64,000 bases of DNA, from NCBI RefSeq assembly GCF_900111935.1, contig NZ_FOYN01000002.1, positions 496,001 to 560,000 on the forward strand, read 5' to 3'. The stretch is from Halorubrum sodomense (GTDB taxonomy: Archaea; Halobacteriota; Halobacteria; Halobacteriales; Haloferacaceae). Positions 27,610 through 36,800 of this stretch are shown here, in pieces. Made by a program: the position numbers and the translations under genes. The notes below the pieces were generated by a model, which worked only from the letters and a program-made list of their open reading frames with translations, did not search any database and was not told where the DNA came from. Each line of letters begins with the position of its first letter. The stretch's first letter is position 1.

Positions 27610-29004
27610 TCAGTCGTCGGTCTCGGCGGGGACGCGGTCGTCCGCGTCGGCGGTGGCGTCACCCTCCCCGTCGGGCCGCGGGAAGTTCTCGATAGTCGCG
27701 TCGCGGAAGGCGGCCTCGTCGAACTCGTACTCGTCCTCGAAGAAGCCGAGGACGGTGTCGACGTCCCGCATCGCGTTCTTCAGTGCGGTCGACGCGCCGG
27801 GCGAGGGCGTGATGTTGAACAGGATTCCGTCCTCGACGATCTTCGCCTCGCCCATGTCCAGCTCCTTGTTCTCGGTGTCGACGATCTGGGGCCGCACGCC
27901 GCCGTACCCCTTCGCGCGGTCGATGTCGTCGACGTCGACGCTCGGCACGACCTTCTGGACGTCCGGCAGGAAGGCGCGCTTGCCGACCACCGGGAGGTCG
28001 TACACGAGGTTGCGCACGACGTACGGGAAGAGGATGCGGTCAGAGAGGATGTTGACGTAGCTCAGCACGGAGTCCGGGTTGAACCCGAACACGTCGACGA
28101 AGTCGCTCACCGTCGAGAGGTGGCCGCGTTCGAGCGCGGGCACGAGCTTCGCGGTCGGCCCGAACCGGGTGACGCTCCCGTCGTGGACGTCGGCGTCGCC
28201 GTGGACCGCCGCGAACGGGAGCTTCTTCATCTGGAGCGTGTACACCTTCCCGTTCAGCAGGTCGTCCGCGAGGAAGAAGCTCCCCGCCACCGGCAACAGC
28301 GACATCCCCTCGCCGTACCCCATCTCCTTGGCGAACTGGAGGCTGTGCGACCCGGCCGCGACGACGACCGCCTCGGCGTCGAACTCGCCGTCGTCGGTCT
28401 CGACGACGAACCCGTCGCCCCGGTCGTCGACGTTCGTCACCGTCGTCCCGAGGTGGACGGAGACGCCCTCCTCGGCGCGGGCGGCGTCGACGAAAGACTG
28501 GGCGACCGCGCCGTAGTCGACCACGTAGCCGTCGGGCGTCTGGAGCGCCTTCAGATCCGTGTCGGGGTCGCGCCCCTCGACGACCTTCGGCTCCAGCTCG
28601 GCGATCTCCTCGCGGCCGATCTCGCGCAGCTTCGGGAACAGGTCGCCGAACCCGTTCTCGCGGTAGCGCTCCTCTAACTTGGCGACCTCCTCGTCGCCGA
28701 CGCCGAGGACCATCTTGCTCCGCTTGCTGTGCATCTCGCGGTCGGGGTCCGACCCCTCGAGGTAGCCCGCGAGCAGCTCGGCGCCCTCCTTGACCTCCTC
28801 CGCCTTCTCCAGGGTGTAGTTCGTCTCGATGTCCCCGAAGTGGAGCGTCTGGGAGTTGTTCGTCCGGTGTGAGTTGATCGCGGCGATCTCCCGTTCCTTC
28901 TCGATCAGCGTGACGTCGTCGACATCGGTGAACTTCGCGACCGTGTACAGAAGCGACGCCCCGCTTATCCCCCCGCCGATGATTACGAGATCGGTGTCAG
29001 ACAT
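27610..29004 (-). CDS. mqo: FAD-dependent malate:quinone oxidoreductase-type enzyme
   Basis: A 464-residue flavoprotein. The dinucleotide-binding motif is VIIGGGISGASLLY at the N-terminus, followed by EREIAAINSHRTNNSQTLHFG, characteristic of Mqo. GSFFLADDLLNGKVYTLQMKK and TPSPGASTALKNAMRDVD also fit. The enzyme would oxidise malate and reduce membrane quinone; other 2-hydroxyacid oxidases (L-2-hydroxyglutarate) share the fold. The ATG at 29004 follows a GAGGTGAG ribosome-binding-like stretch and places the FAD motif at the usual distance; an upstream in-frame ATG adds an unconserved basic leader. Confidence 0.85.
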   Translation of the reverse strand: MSDTDLVIIGGGISGASLLYTVAKFTDVDDVTLIEKEREIAAINSHRTNNSQTLHFGDIETNYTLEKAEEVKEGAELLAGYLEGSDPDREMHSKRSKMVLGVGDEEVAKLEERYRENGFGDLFPKLREIGREEIAELEPKVVEGRDPDTDLKALQTPDGYVVDYGAVAQSFVDAARAEEGVSVHLGTTVTNVDDRGDGFVVETDDGEFDAEAVVVAAGSHSLQFAKEMGYGEGMSLLPVAGSFFLADDLLNGKVYTLQMKKLPFAAVHGDADVHDGSVTRFGPTAKLVPALERGHLSTVSDFVDVFGFNPDSVLSYVNILSDRILFPYVVRNLVYDLPVVGKRAFLPDVQKVVPSVDVDDIDRAKGYGGVRPQIVDTENKELDMGEAKIVEDGILFNITPSPGASTALKNAMRDVDTVLGFFEDEYEFDEAAFRDATIENFPRPDGEGDATADADDRVPAETDD

Positions 29005-29101
29005 GCGTGGTGAAAGCTCACCTCGTGAGAGGACCTCCCCCGTTAACCCTTTTACCATCCTCGCGCGAAATCGAGGGGTAGAGGGCCTACGAACGTCGAT
29101 T

Positions 29102-29127
29102 GTGGGAACGACGATCGTCGAACCCAC
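29102..29127. promoter_or_regulatory. Near-perfect 26-bp palindrome between MFS and mqo genes
   Basis: The sequence GTGGG-AACGACGATCGTCGAA-CCCAC has complementary outer arms and a fully palindromic CGACGATCGTCG core, with only two mismatched positions on each side. It lies about 100 bp upstream of mqo and 29 bp after the MFS stop. It could be an operator for mqo or a terminator hairpin for the MFS operon; there is no T-run, so I favour an operator weakly. Confidence 0.4.
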
Positions 29128-29155
29128 TCTCGGTCACGCCACCGTCCACCGCCGG

Positions 29156-30445
29156 CTAGTCCCCTGCGGCCGGTTCGGTCGGCGGCTCCGGCGCTGGAGC
29201 GGGCGGCTCGTGGGTCCCGAACTCGGGGTGGGTCTCCTCCATCCAGACGACCACGATCGCGCCGGAGAGGAACATCAGGACGGCGGTCAGGTAGAACGCC
29301 GCCTCGGCGTTGACGAACTCCATCGCGAGCCCGATCAGGATCGCGCCGACGGCGTAGCCCGAGTCGCGCCACATTCGGTAGACCCCCATTCCGGCCGACC
29401 GCCAGGTCGGGTGGGCCGCGTCGCTCGGGACGGTCATCAGGTTCGGGTATAAAAGCGCCATCCCGAACCCGGAGACGCCGGCCAGCGCGGCCCACGCGAG
29501 GTATCCCTCGACGAGGACAATTCCGAGGACGCCCGCGCCGGCCAGGAACATCCCGGCGATGACCGGCGGTCGCCGGCCGATCCGGTCCGCGAGGCCGCCG
29601 GTGCCGATCTGGAGGAAGTACATCGCGCTGTGGACGCCGACCACGGCCCCGACCGCCGCGATGTCGAGCCCCTGGTTCAGCAGGTACAGCGGGACGGCGA
29701 TCCAGAACAGCGTGTCGACGAAGTTCTCGACGTGGCCCGCCTGCGCCGCCGCGAACAGCGTCCGGTCGCCGTAGGTCGCCCGCTTCAGGACCTCGTTGAA
29801 CGGGAGGTTCGCGTCGCGGTCGTCGTCACCCCCCTCGACCTGCGCGTACTGGACGGTCTCTCTGATCAGGAACACCGAGACGAGGAACGCCAGGACCACG
29901 ACGACAGCGAGGAAGTAGAACGGCTCCGGCCGGAGGCCCCACCGGCTGGCGATGACGCCCGTCACCCAGGCGCCGACAGCCACGCCGGTGTAGCCGAACG
30001 ACTCGTCGATGCCGACCGCGAGGCCGCGCTGGTCGGGGCTCGCGAGGTCGATCTTGGCGTTGATCGCCATGCTCCACGTCAGCGCCTGGTTGATCCCCAG
30101 CAGGACGTTCCCGACGGTGATCCAGCCCCAGCTCGGGGCGAAGATGAGGATGACCGGCAGCGGGAGCGCCGTGACCCACCCGGCGATGAGCACTGGTCTG
30201 CGGCCGTACTCCTCTCCCCACTTCCCGGCGTAGAGGTTGAGGATCGACTTCACGATCCCGAAGGAGACGACGAACGAGCCGATCACGAGGAACGACTCGA
30301 CGCCGAGTACGTCCTCCCCCAGCGCGGGGACGACGGTGCGCTCGGACCCGATGGTCAGGCCGGTGGCGAACACCAGCAGGACGTGGAGCGAGAACTGCCA
30401 GCGGTGTTCGCGGATCCCCTGTTTGATGTCGGTTGCCGTGCTCAT
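29156..30445 (-). CDS. Major facilitator superfamily transporter
   Basis: A 429-residue membrane protein with twelve predicted helices in two halves. The first intracellular loop contains GKWGEEYGRRPVLIAGW, the MFS loop signature, and its second copy GGLADRIGRRPPVIAGM appears after helix 8. The gene begins 2 bp after the stop of the rhodanese/metallo-beta-lactamase gene, so both are co-transcribed. A role in moving a sulfur compound or related anion is suggested only by that neighbour. Confidence 0.87.
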   Translation of the reverse strand: MSTATDIKQGIREHRWQFSLHVLLVFATGLTIGSERTVVPALGEDVLGVESFLVIGSFVVSFGIVKSILNLYAGKWGEEYGRRPVLIAGWVTALPLPVILIFAPSWGWITVGNVLLGINQALTWSMAINAKIDLASPDQRGLAVGIDESFGYTGVAVGAWVTGVIASRWGLRPEPFYFLAVVVVLAFLVSVFLIRETVQYAQVEGGDDDRDANLPFNEVLKRATYGDRTLFAAAQAGHVENFVDTLFWIAVPLYLLNQGLDIAAVGAVVGVHSAMYFLQIGTGGLADRIGRRPPVIAGMFLAGAGVLGIVLVEGYLAWAALAGVSGFGMALLYPNLMTVPSDAAHPTWRSAGMGVYRMWRDSGYAVGAILIGLAMEFVNAEAAFYLTAVLMFLSGAIVVVWMEETHPEFGTHEPPAPAPEPPTEPAAGD

Positions 30446-30447
30446 CG

Positions 30448-31560
30448 TCACTCGGCCGCGCAGTTGTTCGGCCCCAGCTCCAGCTCGGCCAGCTCGTCCG
30501 CCGGAACCGACTCCTGTCCCACGTTCGTGCGCTTGACGCGCTCGAAGTTCGGGGGGTGGTCCGGGACGTCCGACGCGAGCTCCTCGACGAACGCCTCGCG
30601 GTCGCGGCGGAGGTCCGCGTTCCGGCGCTCGACCTCACCGAGCGTCGCGGTCACCGGCGGCTCGGGCGAGCCGGGGTCGTGCGCCGGGAGCACGACCGCG
30701 TCGTCCGGCCGGTCCAGCAGCCGCCGGAGGCTCTCGTACAGCGTCGCGGCGTTCCCCTCGACGTCGGCGTCCTCGATCCCGGCCTCGACGCCGAGTTCGA
30801 CGCGACCGACGCTCTCGTGGAAGAGGGTGTCGCCGGTGAGCAGCGCCGCGCCGCCGACGTCGAACGAGACGCTCCCCTCGCTGTGTCCGGGCGTGTGAAC
30901 GACCTCGACGTCGAGCCTGCCGACAGCCACGGTCTGCCCGTCCTCGATCGGCGCCGCGTCGAGGGCGAGCGCGTCCTTCGGATGGAGGTAGTAGGAGACG
31001 CCGTAGCGGTCGGCGAGTTCCGCCGCGCCGGAGACGTGGTCGGCGTGGGCGTGCGTGTCGAAGACGCCGACCAGATCGGCGTCGTGCTCGTCGAGGATCG
31101 CCTCGTACTCGTCGAGGTAGTGCGACGGGTCGAAGACGGCGGCCTCACCCGCCGAGACGAGGACGTGCGAGAGGCATCCCTTCCCCGGACGCGCGACCTG
31201 GACGAGCGTCCCGTCGAGGTCGACCGGGACCTCCGCGTGCCGGTGGACGCGGCTCCAGCCGTTCATTCCGTCCGCGAGCGTCACGGCGTCGTAGCCCAGC
31301 TCGCGGAGGACCTCCGTCGCCGTCTGTGAGACGACGCCCGCGGCGCAGACGGTCACGATCTCCGCGTCATCGGGGAGATCGGAGAGGGCCGGCTTGGCGC
31401 TGTCGGGGTCCTCGGTCAGTTCGTCGTACACGTCGACGTTGACGCTGCCCGGGATGTGCCACTCCTCGAACTCCGCCTCGTGACGGACGTCGAGGACGAG
31501 CGGCCCCTCGTCGTCGTTTCGCAGCTGTTCGCTGAGCGCGTCCGGCGATAGCTCCTGCAT
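30448..31560 (-). CDS. Rhodanese plus metallo-beta-lactamase fusion, persulfide dioxygenase-like
   Basis: A 370-residue protein with an N-terminal rhodanese domain (VLDVRHEAEFEEWHIPGSVN; active-site cysteine in VTVCAAGVVS near residue 96). A metallo-beta-lactamase domain follows (THAHADHVSGA, PGHSEGSVS, GDTLFHESVGR). This pair of domains is found in ETHE1-type persulfide dioxygenases, which oxidise glutathione or other thiol persulfides. Haloarchaea lack glutathione, so a different thiol is expected. The start at 31560 begins the rhodanese fold. It heads an operon with the MFS gene and is divergent from an HTH-10 regulator. Confidence 0.85.
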   Translation of the reverse strand: MQELSPDALSEQLRNDDEGPLVLDVRHEAEFEEWHIPGSVNVDVYDELTEDPDSAKPALSDLPDDAEIVTVCAAGVVSQTATEVLRELGYDAVTLADGMNGWSRVHRHAEVPVDLDGTLVQVARPGKGCLSHVLVSAGEAAVFDPSHYLDEYEAILDEHDADLVGVFDTHAHADHVSGAAELADRYGVSYYLHPKDALALDAAPIEDGQTVAVGRLDVEVVHTPGHSEGSVSFDVGGAALLTGDTLFHESVGRVELGVEAGIEDADVEGNAATLYESLRRLLDRPDDAVVLPAHDPGSPEPPVTATLGEVERRNADLRRDREAFVEELASDVPDHPPNFERVKRTNVGQESVPADELAELELGPNNCAAE

Positions 31561-31598
31561 CGTACACCGGTATAGCGGGGAGAAGGGGATACGGTCAC

Positions 31599-31616
31599 TG
31601 CCGGACATGACCGGCA
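31599..31616. promoter_or_regulatory. 6+6+6 inverted repeat between divergent sulfur operon and HTH-10 gene
   Basis: TGCCGG (31599-31604) and CCGGCA (31611-31616) form a perfect inverted repeat with a 6-bp spacer in the 87-bp region shared by the rhodanese operon and its divergent regulator. The position suits an operator controlling both promoters. No binding data are implied. Confidence 0.45.
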
Positions 31617-31647
31617 CCGTTAATGCGTGTTAGTTCCAAAATTCCGT

Positions 31648-32382
31648 ATGAGCCTGTACGAGGCCTCGATCCGAGTGAAACACGAGTGTCCGTACCGGGA
31701 GATCTCCGAGCGACATCCGGATCTCACCATCCGCGAGTGGCCGCTGAGCGACTGTCAGGTGCTCGAGATCACCGCGGAGACGACGCCGACGGACGCGCTG
31801 CTCGACGAGATAGATCAGATCGGAACCGTCCTCCACGAGTCCGCGGACGACGACGGGTACCACGTCGTCACGCAGTCCTGTCTCTGCTCGCTCGAGGAGT
31901 CCGTTATCGATCGCTTCGAGAAGCACAACTGCCTGTATCAGTCGCCGACCATCTACCGGCAGGGCTGGGAGCATTACACGGTCGTCGCGTTCGACGGCGC
32001 CGACATCCGAGCGCTGCTCGGCGACCTGCGCGCCGACAGGGAGATCGAGCTGCTCTCGAAGACCGAGATCTCGGAGACCCAGATCCCGCACAGCATGCTG
32101 GCGCCGGCGAACCAGCTGTTCGAGGACCTCACCGACCGACAGCTGGCGGCGCTCCAGTTGGCCTTAGAGCGCGGCTACTACACCCAGCCGCGCCAGACCT
32201 CGCTGCGCGAGCTCGCCGACCAGACGGCGGTCGCCCGCTCGACGTACGAGGAACACCTCCGGAAGGCGGAGAACAAGCTGCTCACGAGCGCGGGACAGTA
32301 CCTGCGACTGGTCACCGCGACGTCGACGGGCGACCCGCTGGAGGTCGAAGAGACCCGTCGGGCCGAACGGGCCGCGGATTAG
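31648..32382 (+). CDS. HTH-10 (Bat-type) transcriptional regulator
   Basis: A 244-residue haloarchaeal regulator. The N-terminal 150 residues form an uncharacterised sensing domain with several cysteines (HECPYRE, SQSCLCSLEE-like region near residues 10-80). The C-terminus is the HTH-10 fold: LTDRQLAALQLALERGYY followed by SLRELADQTAVARSTYEEHL. It is transcribed away from the rhodanese/MFS operon and probably controls it. The cysteines make redox or sulfur sensing plausible. The ATG at 31648 gives the conserved MSLYEASIRVKHECPY start. Confidence 0.85.
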   Translation: MSLYEASIRVKHECPYREISERHPDLTIREWPLSDCQVLEITAETTPTDALLDEIDQIGTVLHESADDDGYHVVTQSCLCSLEESVIDRFEKHNCLYQSPTIYRQGWEHYTVVAFDGADIRALLGDLRADREIELLSKTEISETQIPHSMLAPANQLFEDLTDRQLAALQLALERGYYTQPRQTSLRELADQTAVARSTYEEHLRKAENKLLTSAGQYLRLVTATSTGDPLEVEETRRAERAAD

Positions 32383-32495
32383 TTCGGCGACGGGAAGCGG
32401 GACCCTCGGGCGCCGACGGAACCGCTTCCGTTCGAGGGCACGGAGTCGTCGAGCGACCGTAACCCCCTTTCGTCGGTTCGGCGAACACGACTCAT

Positions 32496-33305
32496 ATGAC
32501 CGACCCGTCCGACTCGGACGCGTCGCCGCTCTTCGAGGCGAAGGCGTTCGACGAGCCGTCCGTCTTCGATCCGGATGCCCTCCTGAAGAACGCCCGACGG
32601 CAGAAGGACCTCCCGGAGCGCTCGGTCCCGGACGTCTGCGTCCTCGACCCGGACGGGGACATCGTCCGCCAGTTGGCGGCCACGGGCGCGGCGCGGAAAG
32701 ACGAGACGTGGCCCGGCTACCACACCGAGCTCTACCGGTTCGAACGAGACGGCGAGGGCTTCGGGATCGTGGGCTGCGCCGTCGGGGCGTCGTTCGCCGT
32801 CCTCGTCGCGGAGCAGCTGTTCGCCGCCGGCTGCGAGTTCCTCGTCAGCGTGACCTCCTCGGGACGGATCGTGCCGAAAGACGACCCGCCCTACTTCGTG
32901 CTCATCGAGCGCGCGCTCCGCGACGAGGGGACGAGCCACCACTACCGTTCGGCGGGTCGCTACGCCCGCCTCGACGACGACCTCCGCGCCTCGGTCGAAG
33001 ACGCGTGCGAGTCGGTGTCGCGCCCGGTGTACACGGGTGCGACGTGGACGACCGACGCGCCCTTCCGCGAGACGGAGACCGCGATCGAACGCGCCCGGTC
33101 CGAGGGGATCCTCGCGGTCGAGATGGAGGCGGCGGCGCTGTACGCGTTCGCGGACGTCCGGGACCGGCCGGTCGTCTGCTTCGCGCACGTGACCAACCAG
33201 ATGGGGCAGACCGAGGAGGACTTCGAGAAGGGGGACGCGGACGGCACCCGCGACGCGTTGGAAGCGATCGAGGCGGCCGCGGCGGCGTGGCGCGCGTCGA
33301 ATTGA
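32496..33305 (+). CDS. Nucleoside phosphorylase
   Basis: A 269-residue PNP/UDP-phosphorylase-family enzyme for purine or uridine nucleoside salvage. It shows the GIVGCAVGASFAVLVAEQL core, VSVTSSGRI, and GILAVEMEAAALYAFA, where the VEME stretch binds the ribose. The sequence LPERSVPDVCVLDPDGDIV near residue 40 matches the archaeal subgroup. Convergent neighbours are an HD nucleotidase and a phosphoribosyltransferase, making this a small salvage cluster. The base preference is not determinable. Confidence 0.87.
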   Translation: MTDPSDSDASPLFEAKAFDEPSVFDPDALLKNARRQKDLPERSVPDVCVLDPDGDIVRQLAATGAARKDETWPGYHTELYRFERDGEGFGIVGCAVGASFAVLVAEQLFAAGCEFLVSVTSSGRIVPKDDPPYFVLIERALRDEGTSHHYRSAGRYARLDDDLRASVEDACESVSRPVYTGATWTTDAPFRETETAIERARSEGILAVEMEAAALYAFADVRDRPVVCFAHVTNQMGQTEEDFEKGDADGTRDALEAIEAAAAAWRASN

Positions 33306-33307
33306 AC

Positions 33308-33985
33308 TCACTCCCCGTCCCGCGCGGCCCGGTACCGCTCGCGAACCGTCGCGAACAGTTCCCTCCCGGCCTCGGTCCGGAGCCGCGGCTCGGTCGTCGC
33401 GAAGAACTCGTCGAGGTCGTCGTACTCGCGGAACGCGTCGGGCTCGCCCCTCTCCAGGTCGTACCGGTCGCCTCGTTCGTAGATAACTGTCTGGAGGCAG
33501 GTGTCGAGCAGGTCGCACTCCTTGACGAGGACCGCCTCCGGCGACTCGCGGGCCTCGTACGCCTCCCACGCGTCCCGCACGCGCTCCGGGAGCGGGCCGG
33601 CGAGGTCCGCCATCGCCTCGCGCTCCGTGGCTTCCTTCGCCTCGCGATCGACCGCGTCGGCGGTCGAATCGGCCCGAGTCGCCACGTCGCCGGTCTCGGC
33701 CTCCGCGGCGTCGTGGACGACCGCGAGCCGCAGGGTGCGGTCGAGGTCGACGTTCGGGAGGTCACCGCGGAACCGGTCGCCGAGCGCCAACACGAGGTAC
33801 GCGACCCCCCACGAGTGGGCGGCGACGGACTCGGGGGAGTCGACCCCGCGGAGCTGCCAGCCCGTGCGCCGCTCGTCCTTCAGATCGTACGCGGCGAGCA
33901 CGGCGTCGAGGGCGTCGTCGTGGCCGTCGTCGGCGTCCGCGTCGCGGTCGTCGTTACCGGCGTCGTCGTCCGATTCTCCGGCCAT
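33308..33985 (-). CDS. HD-domain nucleotidase (YfbR-like)
   Basis: A 225-residue HD hydrolase resembling YfbR-type 5'-deoxynucleotidases. Metal ligands are visible in SVAAHSWGVAYL, LAVVHDAAEAETGDV and KECDLLDT. An acidic, disordered 25-residue N-terminus precedes the fold. The stop lies 3 bp from the stop of the convergent nucleoside phosphorylase gene. It is 12 bp downstream of the phosphoribosyltransferase gene on the same strand and probably co-transcribed with it. Confidence 0.83.
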   Translation of the reverse strand: MAGESDDDAGNDDRDADADDGHDDALDAVLAAYDLKDERRTGWQLRGVDSPESVAAHSWGVAYLVLALGDRFRGDLPNVDLDRTLRLAVVHDAAEAETGDVATRADSTADAVDREAKEATEREAMADLAGPLPERVRDAWEAYEARESPEAVLVKECDLLDTCLQTVIYERGDRYDLERGEPDAFREYDDLDEFFATTEPRLRTEAGRELFATVRERYRAARDGE

Positions 33986-33997
33986 CGCTCCGGTCCG

Positions 33998-34693
33998 CTA
34001 CTCGGCGAGCGCCCAGCTCTCGTCGCCGACGGGCTCGGCCACGTCCCGGCGAACCATCTCGTCGATGACCTCGTCGAGGCGGTCGGGCTGGGCGACCTCC
34101 ATCTCGATCCGCCCGATGCCGTGGAACTCCTCTAAGTAGTGCCGCAGGTCCTCCCGCGAAAACGCCGACTCGTCGGCGCGCTCCATCGCGCCCTCGGTGA
34201 GGTCGACCATGTCTTCGAGGAAGTTCCACGGGTAGACGACCCACGTCCACTGTTCGAGGCGCTCGCCCACGAAGTCGGGCTGGAACTCCGAAGTGCCGAG
34301 CAGCTGGAGCGTCGCGGTGCGGATCTCTGCGGCGTCCCGCTCCTCGACGTACTCCTCGGCGCGGCGGATCGAGCCGCCGGTGTCGGCGATGTCGTCGATG
34401 ATGAGTACGTCCTTCCCCTCCACGCTCCCCTCGGGCATCGGGTAGCGGATCTGTGGCTCGCCGCTCTTCTCGGCGGTCCCCACGTAGTGTTCCATCTTGA
34501 GGCTGGTGAGGTCGTTGAGCCCGAGGAAGTCGCAGACGCACCGCCCCGCGAACCAGCCGCCGCGGGCCAGGGCGACGACCACGTCCGGCTCGAAGTCGGC
34601 CCGCTTCACCGCGTCGGAGACGTTGCGGCAGAGCCCGTAGATGTACTCCCAGTTGGTGAGCGTACAGTCGAAGTCGTCCGGGAGGTCGCTCAT
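33998..34693 (-). CDS. Purine-type phosphoribosyltransferase
   Basis: A 231-residue type I phosphoribosyltransferase of the archaeal hypoxanthine/xanthine group. The PRPP loop is VLIIDDIADTGGSI. The upstream ALARGGWFAGR and the flexible-loop region with MEHYVGTAEK also fit. It would convert a free purine base and PRPP into a nucleotide. The ATG at 34693 begins MSDLPDDFDCTLTNWEYIYG, the conserved start. Precise base specificity cannot be read from sequence. Confidence 0.88.
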   Translation of the reverse strand: MSDLPDDFDCTLTNWEYIYGLCRNVSDAVKRADFEPDVVVALARGGWFAGRCVCDFLGLNDLTSLKMEHYVGTAEKSGEPQIRYPMPEGSVEGKDVLIIDDIADTGGSIRRAEEYVEERDAAEIRTATLQLLGTSEFQPDFVGERLEQWTWVVYPWNFLEDMVDLTEGAMERADESAFSREDLRHYLEEFHGIGRIEMEVAQPDRLDEVIDEMVRRDVAEPVGDESWALAE

Positions 34694-34779
34694 ACGAGCG
34701 TACCTGCCGGCCGCGCGCTGATAAGGGTTTAGCTCCGCCGGCGCGCGCGGCCGCGAGCGCCCCGCGAGTTCGCCCGCCG

Positions 34780-35343
34780 TCACCGCAGCGCCGAGATCAG
34801 CGCGATGCCGCCCGCCAGGAGCAGCGCGAGCGCGGCCACCGGCTGGCCGCCGCCGACCGCGAGCGTCACCCCGTAGACGAGGCCGGCCGCGAGCGCGCCG
34901 ACGAGCAGGCCCGACCCCGCGTGGACCGCGACGTTCCGCCGCGCTCGGGCGCCCCGACCGACCTGCTCTCCGAGGCCGACGCCGTGGTCGGCGATGTCCC
35001 ACGCGACCGCGAGGCCGACGGCGGCGACGAGCAGCGCCTCGGGGGGAGCGCCCCGGTACCCCGCGAGCGCGAGTCCGACCACGCCGACGGCCGCGCCCCA
35101 CGTCAGGACTCGGGCCGATCCCCGGAGCGAGCCCCCGAGGAACCCGAGCGCGGCGACGCCGAGCAGCGCGCCGCCGGTCGGGCTCGCGACCGACGCTGCG
35201 GTCGCCGCGACCCCCGCCGCCGCGAGGCTCGCGGCGATCGCGACCGTCGGCGGCCGCGCGTCGATCTCGTGGGAGTCGGCGCCGGCGTCGTCGCGGCTCT
35301 CTCCGCTCGCTCCGCGTTCCCCGTCTCGAACCGCGTCGCTCAT
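34780..35343 (-). CDS. Haloarchaeal multi-pass membrane protein of the DUF58 operon
   Basis: A 187-residue protein with about five to six hydrophobic helices and no catalytic motif. Its first residues are acidic and disordered. The start overlaps the DUF58 gene stop by 4 bp (ATGA), so it is the last gene of a four-gene operon. The function is unknown; by position it belongs to a membrane or cell-envelope module. Confidence 0.72.
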   Translation of the reverse strand: MSDAVRDGERGASGESRDDAGADSHEIDARPPTVAIAASLAAAGVAATAASVASPTGGALLGVAALGFLGGSLRGSARVLTWGAAVGVVGLALAGYRGAPPEALLVAAVGLAVAWDIADHGVGLGEQVGRGARARRNVAVHAGSGLLVGALAAGLVYGVTLAVGGGQPVAALALLLAGGIALISALR

Positions 35344-36800
35344 CGCGACCACCGCCTCGTCGCGGCCGCGACCGCCACCGGGAAGGAGTCGTCGCCCCAC
35401 TCCAGCGCGCGGATCCCCGCCGACCGAAGCGCCCGTAACCGCTGGCGGCGCTCGAAGGTCGTCAGCCGCTGGCCGGCGGTCTCGGTCGTCGTCGGATCCG
35501 GCGAGAGCACCGTCACGAGGTGACCGTGCGCGTCGATCCGACGGGCGAGCGACGCCGCGGTGTCGTCGACGAGCGGGGTGAAGAACAGCACCTGCGCGTC
35601 GGCGGGGATCCGCCGCCGGAACCGCCGGAGCCACAGCGACCGGTAGAACCGCTCGTCGCTCGGGGTCGGGGCCAGCGCCGGGTCGGTGGCCAGCGTCTCG
35701 CGCCCGCGGGCCGCGTGGACGGTTCCGCTCCCCGGCGGGAGCCAGCAGTCCAGCGGCGACAGCGCCGCGATCCCGACTCGGTCGCCGCCGTCGAGCAGCG
35801 CGGAGAACGCCTGTCCGGCGGCCGAGACGCTCGCCTCTACCGCCGTCTCGGCGTCGGGATCGGCGGCGGCGTACGCGGACTCGCGGGCGTCGACGAGCAG
35901 CACGACGGTGGCGGCGCGCTCCTCGCGCAGTTCGACGGTCGACAGCTCCCCCGTCCGCGCCCGCCGGTTCCAGTCGATCCGCTTGAGCGGGTCGCCCCGG
36001 CGGTACTCCCGGGTCGCGTGGAACTCGACGCCGGCCCCGCCCACGTCGGTCGGCACCCTCCCGTGGTGGACGGTCGTCAGCCCGCGAAGCGGGAGGTCCC
36101 CGCCGGCGGACAGCTCCGGGGTACAGGCGATCGCCGTCGGCGCGTCGAAGGCCGTCGTGCGCTCGCGCGCACCGGCCGCGTCGCGCGTGATCGCGGTCAT
36201 CGCTTCCCACTCGTGATCGCCGCGGGCGGCGCGCACGATGTATTCGAACGTCACCGCCGTTCCCGGCCGCAACGCGGTCCCGACTCGGGCCGGCCCGTCG
36301 ACGACCGCCAGCCCCGGCGGGACGCCGTCGACGAGCCGGAGGTCCGGGAGCGCACCCTCTCCGACGTTCTCCGCGCGGACGGTGACGCGCACCTCGTCGC
36401 CCGGCGCCGGCGTCTCGTCGCTCACCGACCGCGTCACCGCCAGCGTCGGCGTCGGCGCGTCGCCGGCCCGGGCGTAGACGGCGTAGCCGACGCCGACGGC
36501 GCCCGCGAGCACCAGCGACGACTGCCGAACGAGCACGCCGAGGCCGACGAGCGCCAGCGCCGCGCCCGCGATCCCCAGCCAGCGATCCGTCTCGATCTCC
36601 CGTCGAGACTCCCGATCGGTCGGGGCGCCGGCGGACTCCGCCGCGGCCGCGTCAACGGACTCCGTCGCGTCCGCGTCGCTCTCCCGTCCGGTCGCGTCGC
36701 TCTCCCGTCCGGTCGCGTCGTCCGCGCTCGGGTCGCTCTCCCCGTTTCGATCCGACGCGTCCGAATCGGACGCGACGGCCGCTCCCCGCGGATCGCTCAC
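35340..36800 (-). CDS. DUF58 domain protein
   Basis: A 486-residue protein. An acidic, repeat-like N-terminus (ATGRESD twice) precedes two hydrophobic helices (about 75-110), a beta-rich domain and the DUF58 core with YRRGDPLKRIDWNRRARTGE. A vWA-like region follows (VVLLVDARESAY). DUF58 proteins usually work with a MoxR ATPase; none is present in this window. It overlaps the following gene by 4 bp and the preceding gene by 4 bp. Confidence 0.85.
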   Translation of the reverse strand: MSDPRGAAVASDSDASDRNGESDPSADDATGRESDATGRESDADATESVDAAAAESAGAPTDRESRREIETDRWLGIAGAALALVGLGVLVRQSSLVLAGAVGVGYAVYARAGDAPTPTLAVTRSVSDETPAPGDEVRVTVRAENVGEGALPDLRLVDGVPPGLAVVDGPARVGTALRPGTAVTFEYIVRAARGDHEWEAMTAITRDAAGARERTTAFDAPTAIACTPELSAGGDLPLRGLTTVHHGRVPTDVGGAGVEFHATREYRRGDPLKRIDWNRRARTGELSTVELREERAATVVLLVDARESAYAAADPDAETAVEASVSAAGQAFSALLDGGDRVGIAALSPLDCWLPPGSGTVHAARGRETLATDPALAPTPSDERFYRSLWLRRFRRRIPADAQVLFFTPLVDDTAASLARRIDAHGHLVTVLSPDPTTTETAGQRLTTFERRQRLRALRSAGIRALEWGDDSFPVAVAAATRRWSR

